From an uncultured Saccharospirillaceae bacterium (GTDB lineage Bacteria > Pseudomonadota > Gammaproteobacteria > Pseudomonadales > Natronospirillaceae): DNA of 39,895 bases. The stretch spans positions 1 through 39,895 of the forward strand of contig CAJXZL010000021.1 of the NCBI GenBank assembly GCA_913063165.1. The letters are read 5' to 3'. Position numbers and translations under genes: made by a program. The notes below the pieces were generated by a model. That model ran no database searches and was not told the origin of the DNA. It worked only from the letters and a program-made list of their open reading frames with translations. Of this stretch, positions 34,069 to 39,895 are shown piece by piece; the first letter of the stretch is position 1, and each line of letters begins with the position of its first letter.

Positions 34069-36176
34069 CACGGCCAAGCGACGACGGCTTGAGGCCCAGC
34101 TTGGGCTGGCGACCGCTCATGCAAGAAAGCCAACAGCTTACCCGACAAGGCCTACTGTGGCTTATCCTATCGCAATTGGCTGTGGTCGGGTTGTTTGTGA
34201 CACCGATGCCAATATGGGTCATGCCTGTCATGTTGTTAACTGCTACTTGGCGTTTTCGTATGTTACAGAAAAGGTGGCAGTTGCCCAGTGGTTGGGTCAA
34301 GGCATTAGCGGTGCTGCTTAGCCTAGGCGCAGTTGCCGTCAGCGACATTCATCCCCTGTCATTAGACGCCGCGACCATTCTATTGTTACTGGGCTTTTCG
34401 CTCAAAAACTTGGAAATGGCGCAGCGACGAGATGCTATTTTGGCTGTCTATATCGGTTACTTTTTGGTTGCAGTGAGCTTCTTATTTAGCCAAACCTTAC
34501 TGGCAACGCTTACCGCCATCCTGGTGTTAATGTTGCTCACCGCAACGCTGATTGGTGTTCAGTTAACGCGACCGCAGCCCATGATCCGCACCTTAAAAAT
34601 CAGTTCGTCTTTATTGGTACTCAGTTTGCCATTGATGATCGTGGGTTATTTGTTCTTCCCCCGTTTACCGCCGCTGTGGTCAGTACCTATGCAGCAGAAT
34701 CAAGCCCGTACCGGAATTAGCGACAGTATGTCACCCGGGGACTTTGCCTCCATTGCAGGTTCTGGTGCCTTGGCATTTAGAGCAACCTTTTCTGGCAATC
34801 CACCACAACAGGTCGATCGCTATTGGCGCGGACCCGTGCTAACCCATTTTGATGGCAATACCTGGACTCCCACAACAGCCTATGTCGAACGTCGAAATTT
34901 TTTACCCGATAGAATTCAACCTTCTGGATCGCCTGTCTTTCAACCCAACTGGCAGCTTGGTGATGCTGTCGGTCGCTATTCAGTGGTGTATGAACCGTCC
35001 AATCAATGGTTCGCATATAGCCTAACCCCTTCACGGGTAATGAATGGCGAGGCAAGGGTGGGACAGGATTTTCAAGTGGTTGCCACACAAAAGATGGATG
35101 CCCCGCTACGGGTAGAATATGAATATTATCAAAATGCAGTGCTAGACCCGGTGCTATCCGAAAGGGAACGTCAAGCGACGTTACAGCTACCGACTGGCAT
35201 AGAGCCCAGAACACGTGCCTTTATTGAAGACCTGCGTATTAGGCATACGGATCCCCAGGCGCTCATCTTGGCAACGTTACGCTGGTTCCAAGAATCTCCC
35301 TTTTATTACACCCTGTCACCAGGGACGCTGCCCACAACCAACAGCGTGGATGCGTTTCTATTCGATAGTAAACGGGGTTTCTGTGCCCATTATGCTGGCG
35401 CCTTTGTAGTGATGATGCGCATGGCAGGTATTCCTGCGCGCGTTGTGTCGGGTTATCAAGGTGGAGAGTGGAACGAAAAAGGGGGGTTCATCGCAGTGCA
35501 CGAGTTTGATGCACATGCTTGGGTTGAGCTCTGGTTACCCTCGGCTGGTTGGGTGGCCTTTGACCCTACTGCCTGGGTTGCCCCAGAACGGATAGAGCAA
35601 AACTTGCGATCTGCGGTGGCAGATTCGGGCGGATTCTTAAATGGATCGCCATTGTATGCGCTGCAATTTTCATGGTTTAACGGGTTGCGGCTCAGTGTCG
35701 ACGCTTGGCAATTCCGGTGGCAGCGATGGATTATGGATTATGACCAAAGAGGCCAGTCATTGTTTATCGCTCGGTGGCTTGGCAACATAGACAGCACCAC
35801 AGCCGTGGCCTATGCCTTAGGATTTATTACGCTGTTGGGGCTATTTTGGATAGCGGCCTTAGGTTTGTTGCAACCACACCACAGTAAAGACCCCATCGCC
35901 GCGCAGTGGCAAATGTTGCGAGAGCAGTTAGGGCGCTATGGTATTGACGTTGACCAACAGGTCACCCCTAGCCAGCTATCGTCATTATTGGCTGGCTTGT
36001 CTGCATTACAGCAGCAAGCCATTCAGCAGTATGCCAATCAACTCAATCGCTATTTGTACCATTCAGATGCCCCGCCATACGCCGACATCAAGCGACAATA
36101 TCGCAACGCAATAGCCGCGCTCGAGCCGCGATGGTGGAAACGTGCATTAGGTTTCCGTCACCTGTTCGGCAGATAA
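34065..36176 (+). CDS. Transglutaminase-like membrane protein (TgpA/DUF3488-DUF4129)
   Basis: A 703-residue protein. Five or six N-terminal helices (about residues 25-205) are followed by a periplasmic domain with a transglutaminase core. The catalytic Cys is in GFCAHYAGAF, the His in DAHAWVELW and the Asp in AFDPTAW, so the triad is intact. A further helix lies near residues 580-605, and a DUF4129-like tail follows. In Pseudomonas aeruginosa the homologue TgpA is essential. The likely job is peptide or protein crosslinking or cleavage at the cell envelope, together with the upstream MoxR and DUF58 proteins. Confidence 0.92.
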   Translation: MTRPSDDGLRPSLGWRPLMQESQQLTRQGLLWLILSQLAVVGLFVTPMPIWVMPVMLLTATWRFRMLQKRWQLPSGWVKALAVLLSLGAVAVSDIHPLSLDAATILLLLGFSLKNLEMAQRRDAILAVYIGYFLVAVSFLFSQTLLATLTAILVLMLLTATLIGVQLTRPQPMIRTLKISSSLLVLSLPLMIVGYLFFPRLPPLWSVPMQQNQARTGISDSMSPGDFASIAGSGALAFRATFSGNPPQQVDRYWRGPVLTHFDGNTWTPTTAYVERRNFLPDRIQPSGSPVFQPNWQLGDAVGRYSVVYEPSNQWFAYSLTPSRVMNGEARVGQDFQVVATQKMDAPLRVEYEYYQNAVLDPVLSERERQATLQLPTGIEPRTRAFIEDLRIRHTDPQALILATLRWFQESPFYYTLSPGTLPTTNSVDAFLFDSKRGFCAHYAGAFVVMMRMAGIPARVVSGYQGGEWNEKGGFIAVHEFDAHAWVELWLPSAGWVAFDPTAWVAPERIEQNLRSAVADSGGFLNGSPLYALQFSWFNGLRLSVDAWQFRWQRWIMDYDQRGQSLFIARWLGNIDSTTAVAYALGFITLLGLFWIAALGLLQPHHSKDPIAAQWQMLREQLGRYGIDVDQQVTPSQLSSLLAGLSALQQQAIQQYANQLNRYLYHSDAPPYADIKRQYRNAIAALEPRWWKRALGFRHLFGR

Positions 36177-36367
36177 GTCTGATAACCAGCCTATGGTCAT
36201 GTGTTCACGGCTTCAACTACCAATTAATTGCCTATGCCTATTTAAAGGAATATGCCAAACCCTGCATTTCTTGATAGAATTGCCCACACTTTGACCCTGT
36301 GAACAGCATCAGCAAACACTGATTGCCATTGACAAGCACTAACTATCGACATGCGAGGATCGACATT

Positions 36368-37825
36368 GTGAGCAAACTGGAAGTTCAAAGCCATCTAAAT
36401 GACTGGCAAGACAAGGAAGCGATTGCAGAAGAAATGATCGCTTACATCGGACGATTGTTCCGTAAAAACCGTGTGATCACGTCGATATTTGGGCGCGGTA
36501 TCATCAACCATTCGGTAATCAACCTACTCAAGTCACACCGCTACGTGCGTCAGGTAGAAGGCCATGAGCTCCATCCAAAAGACACATTGGCGATATTAAA
36601 AGGCCTAGACCAGCTGAATTTAGGTTCCTGCCACGTTGATATCGGTAAGCTGGCGATTGACTATTTGGAAACGGCTAGTGATAAGTCTGTTGATGCGTAT
36701 CTTCGTGACGCCATGGGCGGATTCGTTGGTCAATATTCTGACAGCGCACCACTATCGGCACCCCGCGATGTTGTCCTGTATGGTTTTGGCCGTATCGGCC
36801 GTTTACTAACCCGCATTTTAATTGAAAAAAATGTAGGCTCGCCACTGCGTTTGCGTGCCATCGTTGTGCGTAAAGGCAAAGCAGATAACGATTTGTTTAA
36901 GCGTGCGAGCTTGCTTAACCACGACTCCGTGCACGGATCATTCGCCGGTGATTTGATCATCGATGAAGAAAACAGTGCGCTGATCGCAAACGGCAACTAC
37001 ATCAAAGTAATCTACGCCAACAGTCCAGAAGAAGTGGACTACACGGCCTATGGCATTGAAAACGCATTGCTCATCGACAATACCGGTGTCTGGCGTGATG
37101 AAGCGGGCTTAAGCCAGCACCTTGGTTGCCCAGGTGTCGATAAAGTGATTTTGACTGCACCAGGTAAAGGCGCGCTCAAGAATATCGTATTTGGTATTAA
37201 CCAAGACATGATTGAAGAAACAGACCGCATCATTTCTGCGGCATCCTGTACTACCAACGCCATTACGCCTGTATTGAAAGTCTTAAATGACCAGTACGGT
37301 ATTATTGATGGGCACGTTGAAACAGTTCACTCATACACCAACGACCAAAATCTGATCGACAACTACCACAAAGGCGACCGCCGTGGTCGCAGTGCTGCAT
37401 TAAACATGGTATTGACGGAAACTGGCGCTGCGAGTGCTGTAGCCAAGGCGTTGCCAGTATTGGCAGGCAAGTTAACCGGTAACGCTATTCGTGTACCAAC
37501 CCCGAATGTGTCCATGGCGATTTTGAACCTCAACCTTGAGAAAGAGACCACCAAGGACGAGTTGAATAATTTCTTGCGTGAAACGGCCTTGTTTTCAATA
37601 TTGAACAAGCAGATCGATTACGTGACCTCCGCAGAGTTAGTATCCAGTGATTTCGTTGGTAACCGTCATGCGGGTATTGTTGATTCATTGGCCACCATCG
37701 TGAGCGGTAAGCGCTTGGTATTATACGTGTGGTACGACAATGAAGCAGGTTATAGTGCTCAGGTCGTTCGTTTGGCACAAAAGATGGCTGGCAGTGCTTA
37801 TGTCAGCATTCCTGCTGCTGAGTAA
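36368..37825 (+). CDS. gap: Glyceraldehyde-3-phosphate dehydrogenase with N-terminal extension
   Basis: A 485-residue GAPDH, about 150 longer than the usual 335. The start is a GTG at 36368 with GAGG ten bases upstream; a TTG at 36323 was rejected. The first 130 residues (for example EEMIAYIGRLFRKNRVITSI and INHSVINLLKSHRYVRQ) are a helical extension also seen in Pseudomonas-type long GapB proteins. The NAD motif GFGRIGR is at about 139-145, and the catalytic Cys294 in SAASCTTNAITP. The phosphorylating GAPDH core is complete to the C-terminal YDNEAGYSAQ. Role in glycolysis or gluconeogenesis is expected; the purpose of the extension is unknown. Confidence 0.92.
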   Translation: MSKLEVQSHLNDWQDKEAIAEEMIAYIGRLFRKNRVITSIFGRGIINHSVINLLKSHRYVRQVEGHELHPKDTLAILKGLDQLNLGSCHVDIGKLAIDYLETASDKSVDAYLRDAMGGFVGQYSDSAPLSAPRDVVLYGFGRIGRLLTRILIEKNVGSPLRLRAIVVRKGKADNDLFKRASLLNHDSVHGSFAGDLIIDEENSALIANGNYIKVIYANSPEEVDYTAYGIENALLIDNTGVWRDEAGLSQHLGCPGVDKVILTAPGKGALKNIVFGINQDMIEETDRIISAASCTTNAITPVLKVLNDQYGIIDGHVETVHSYTNDQNLIDNYHKGDRRGRSAALNMVLTETGAASAVAKALPVLAGKLTGNAIRVPTPNVSMAILNLNLEKETTKDELNNFLRETALFSILNKQIDYVTSAELVSSDFVGNRHAGIVDSLATIVSGKRLVLYVWYDNEAGYSAQVVRLAQKMAGSAYVSIPAAE

Positions 37826-37841
37826 CGCCTTTGCTTAACCA

Positions 37842-37870
37842 AAAAAGCATTCTTCGGAGTGCTTTTTTTA
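37842..37870 (+). terminator. Intrinsic terminator of the GAPDH gene
   Basis: AAAAAAGCAtTC-ttcg-GAgTGCTTTTTTT, a stem with a UUCG-type loop and a T-run, about 17 bp after the stop. The left A-run may also let it work in reverse. Confidence 0.88.
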
Positions 37871-37966
37871 TGCCAGGTAGGAACTGAAAACTGTGGAATG
37901 CCTGCCACTGTAAACACCCAGCAGCAGGCATCCGGCCGAGCACAATAATTTATTCCTAAAATCGGT

Positions 37967-37994
37967 TTGTTCCCGTTGACTAGGCGCGTATAAT
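37967..37994 (+). promoter_or_regulatory. Promoter of gltX
   Basis: TTGTTC at 37967-37972 and consensus TATAAT at 37989-37994, with a 16-bp spacer. The start would be near 38001, about 32 bases before the gltX ATG. Confidence 0.55.
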
Positions 37995-38032
37995 TGCTGC
38001 CTTTTCGCACAAACGCATTGAGACCCTCAACC

Positions 38033-39529
38033 ATGTCCAAAGTAAAAGTTCGTATTGCACCGTCACCTACAGGTGATCCACACGTTGGTACCGCCTATAT
38101 TGCACTGTTTAACGCAGCCTTTGCCAAAAGCCAAGGTGGCGAGTTTATCTTGCGTATTGAAGACACCGATCAGGTGCGTAGCACCCGTGCTTCGGAAGAG
38201 GCGATATTAAAATCATTGCGTTGGTTAGGTCTCGAATGGGATCAAGGTCCAGACGTGGGAGGCCCTCATGGTCCTTACCGTCAAAGTGAACGGGGCGATA
38301 TCTACCGTGGCTACGCTGATTTACTCATTGAGAAAGGCCATGCCTTCCATTGTTTCTGTACTTCTGATCGCCTAGACCGTTTGCGTCGCGAGCAAAAGCT
38401 TAACAGCCAACCACCTGGTTATGATGGTCTTTGTTCTGGTTTGTCGGCTACAGAAGTTGCTGACAGACACGCAAAGGGTGAAGCCTCTGTTATTCGTATG
38501 CATGTGCCCCGTGAAGGTACCTGTAACGTTCCCGATATGTTGCGTGACCCAATTGCAATCGATTGGAAACAAGTCGATATGCAAGTGCTTTTGAAAAGTG
38601 ACGGCATGCCGTCCTACCACCTAGCCAACGTGGTCGATGACCACCTCATGGAAATTACCCATGTGATTCGTGGTGAAGAGTGGATTTCTTCGACCCCTAA
38701 ACATATTTTGCTCTACCAGTATTTTGAGTGGGATGCACCGACATTCTGCCACCTGCCTTTGTTGCGTAACGCTGACAAGAGTAAGTTAAGTAAGCGTAAG
38801 AATCCGACCAGTATCGATTACTATCAGCGCATCGGTATCCTGCCAGAGGCCTTGATGAATTATCTGGGCATGATGGGATGGACCATGCCCAATGGTGAAG
38901 AAAAATTCACCCTACAAGAGATGATCGATAACTTTGATATTACCCGTATCTCTTTGGGTGGACCGGTCTTTGATGTCGCCAAATTGAGTTGGTTGAATGG
39001 TCGTTATATCCGCGAAAGTTTAGACAACCAGCAGTTTGGTCAGCGCCTACAAGAATGGGCATTCAATTCTGACTATATCAGCCAGTTTTTGCCGATGGTA
39101 CAGGACCGCGTTGAGCTACTATCCGATGTAGCACCTTTGGCAGCCTTCTTCTTTGCTGGTATGCCTGATGTATCAGCAGAAGACTTCGCCAATAACCGTA
39201 TTGATCAACCGACCATGAGCAAGTTACTGCAGCTGGTGTTGTGGAAGCTAGAGACCGAGCGTAACTGGGATAAAGAGCATGTGATGGCAGACGTAAAAGC
39301 GGTTGGTGATCACATGGGTCTTAAACTCAAAGATATGCTGGCGCCCATATTCGTAGCCATAACGGGTTCGCCGCGATCGGTTTCCGTGCTGGATGCAATG
39401 GTCGTGTTAGGTCCAGACCTAACCCGCGGTCGTTTGCGTCATGCGTTGAATGTTGTCGGTGCGCCGTCTAAGAAACAGCAGAAAGAATTGGAAAAAGAAT
39501 TCCAACAAATTGCTGCATTTTTAGACTAA
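38033..39529 (+). CDS. gltX: Glutamyl-tRNA synthetase
   Basis: Charges tRNA-Glu with glutamate. The 498-residue protein has the class I motifs [13 protein letters not shown] (the HIGH motif, about residues 5-17) and [13 protein letters not shown] (the KMSKS loop, near 245-257). The KRKNPTS form is the one I associate with Pseudomonas relatives. A cysteine-containing zinc-like loop (FHCFC and GLCSG) is present near 105-140. The ATG at 38033 gives [10 protein letters not shown]; an upstream ATG at 37994 lies in the promoter and was rejected. Confidence 0.96.
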   Translation: MSKVKVRIAPSPTGDPHVGTAYIALFNAAFAKSQGGEFILRIEDTDQVRSTRASEEAILKSLRWLGLEWDQGPDVGGPHGPYRQSERGDIYRGYADLLIEKGHAFHCFCTSDRLDRLRREQKLNSQPPGYDGLCSGLSATEVADRHAKGEASVIRMHVPREGTCNVPDMLRDPIAIDWKQVDMQVLLKSDGMPSYHLANVVDDHLMEITHVIRGEEWISSTPKHILLYQYFEWDAPTFCHLPLLRNADKSKLSKRKNPTSIDYYQRIGILPEALMNYLGMMGWTMPNGEEKFTLQEMIDNFDITRISLGGPVFDVAKLSWLNGRYIRESLDNQQFGQRLQEWAFNSDYISQFLPMVQDRVELLSDVAPLAAFFFAGMPDVSAEDFANNRIDQPTMSKLLQLVLWKLETERNWDKEHVMADVKAVGDHMGLKLKDMLAPIFVAITGSPRSVSVLDAMVVLGPDLTRGRLRHALNVVGAPSKKQQKELEKEFQQIAAFLD

Positions 39530-39605
39530 GAATAGGGCGGCGTGAACCAGTTTCGGTTAGCGCCAATGTGGCGCTGCAACTCTTTGAATTTACAGGATAA
39601 AAGAG

Positions 39606-39634
39606 TTGACAGTCTGCAGTCTCGTCCTTACTAT
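39606..39634 (+). promoter_or_regulatory. Promoter of tRNA-Ala
   Basis: TTGACA at 39606-39611 and TACTAT at 39629-39634, with a 17-bp spacer. The following bases ACGCGTCC are GC-rich, as in stringently controlled tRNA promoters. The start is expected near 39641. Confidence 0.65.
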
Positions 39635-39675
39635 ACGCGTCCATCTGGTCGACATCTCGATCAGATCCCAAATTT

Positions 39676-39751
39676 GGGGCCTTAGCTCAGCTGGGAGAGC
39701 GCAACACTGGCAGTGTTGAGGTCAGCGGTTCGATCCCGCTAGGCTCCACCA
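39676..39751 (+). tRNA. tRNA-Ala (anticodon GGC)
   Basis: A complete 76-base cloverleaf with encoded CCA. The anticodon arm is CAACA-CTGGCAG-TGTTG, so the anticodon is GGC (alanine). The T-arm GTTCGATC loop is normal, and acceptor ends GGGGCCT/AGGCTCC pair, with one G-U. It directly follows gltX, the known gammaproteobacterial order. Confidence 0.96.
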
Positions 39752-39895
39752 AATACAAAAAGCCGATTCTTATGAATCGGCTTTTTTGTGTCTGTAATAT
39801 ACGCACATAATCGTCCCGTACGGTTCGAGCGAGACGTCGCACCGCCCGCTAGGCTCCACCAAATACAAAAAGCCGATTCCGTGTGAATCGGCTTT
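39735..39895 (+). repeat. 35-bp direct repeat of the tRNA 3' end and terminator
   Basis: Bases 39735-39769 recur exactly at 39845-39879. The copy spans the last 17 bases of tRNA-Ala including CCA, the linker AAATAC and the left arm of the terminator. The intervening 75 bases do not fold as a tRNA. The second copy's terminator loop differs (CGTGT in place of TTAT), so it is not a perfect duplication. Confidence 0.9.
39758..39788 (+). terminator. Intrinsic terminator of tRNA-Ala
   Basis: AAAAGCCGATTC-ttat-GAATCGGCTTTT, an 11-bp or longer stem with T-run, 6 bp after the tRNA. A second copy of the same terminator is at 39868-39895, cut by the window end. Confidence 0.92.

Noticed and set aside
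39770-39844. A second tRNA between the two terminator copies
   Set aside because: The bases do not form an acceptor, D-arm or anticodon arm; only the last 17 tRNA bases are duplicated.

Overview
The window looks like chromosomal DNA from a gammaproteobacterium. Evidence: lptF-lptG for LPS export, a FolE-FolX pair, the ffs-dnaX-ybaB-recR-rnd-ycgL-ycgN run, an EfpL (YeiP) paralogue of EF-P, and O-succinylhomoserine sulfhydrylase. The GluRS has the [10 protein letters not shown]-type loop I associate with Pseudomonas and Oceanospirillum relatives. I lean towards a marine Pseudomonadales/Oceanospirillales-type organism, with low confidence at family level. Base composition looks even, and I see no prophage, transposase, CRISPR array or rRNA.

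Layout. 1-290: gene-free, with two copies of a small REP-like hairpin repeat. 291-3638: a diguanylate cyclase (DGC) with two stacked periplasmic binding-protein domains, a small phage-family-like protein and EfpL. 3833-8484: pepA diverging from lptF-lptG, then a convergent RDD membrane protein and an ArsR-type thiol-switch regulator. 8646-12001: an orphan protein, a leftward bcp-folE-folX-ansA gene string and a rightward single-domain rhodanese. 12098-16071: two tandem DGCs, each with a periplasmic CxxCH haem-c motif, diverging from a cytochrome c'/c556 gene. 16123-23112: queE on the minus strand, an empty 0.6-kb gap, then SRP RNA and the dnaX-to-ycgN replication, repair and RNA gene string. 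23159-28499: a DMT exporter, a 14-bp tandem repeat and a polyamine-family ABC importer. 28755-36176: SDR-thiolase, metZ, then moxR-DUF58-transglutaminase. 36368-39895: an N-terminally extended GAPDH, gltX and tRNA-Ala(GGC), with a 35-bp duplicate of the tRNA 3' end plus terminator start at the window edge.

The most interesting unit is 12098-16071. Two co-transcribed transmembrane DGCs share a periplasmic sensor carrying one CxxCH each, and both keep the GGEEF active site and the RxxD inhibitory site. They lie back to back with a soluble periplasmic c-type cytochrome, and the 100-bp shared promoter region holds an FNR-like inverted repeat. This suggests a periplasmic haem-based (redox or gas) input into cyclic-di-GMP signalling. 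A third DGC (291-2612) takes a probable small-molecule input, so three separate c-di-GMP inputs lie within 16 kb.

Other points are the BigR/YgaV-like cysteine pair in the ArsR protein, the duplicated tRNA end, and the tandem repeat downstream of the ABC operon. Most of the rest is conserved housekeeping sequence. All function calls are from sequence reading and remembered family motifs; no search was run.
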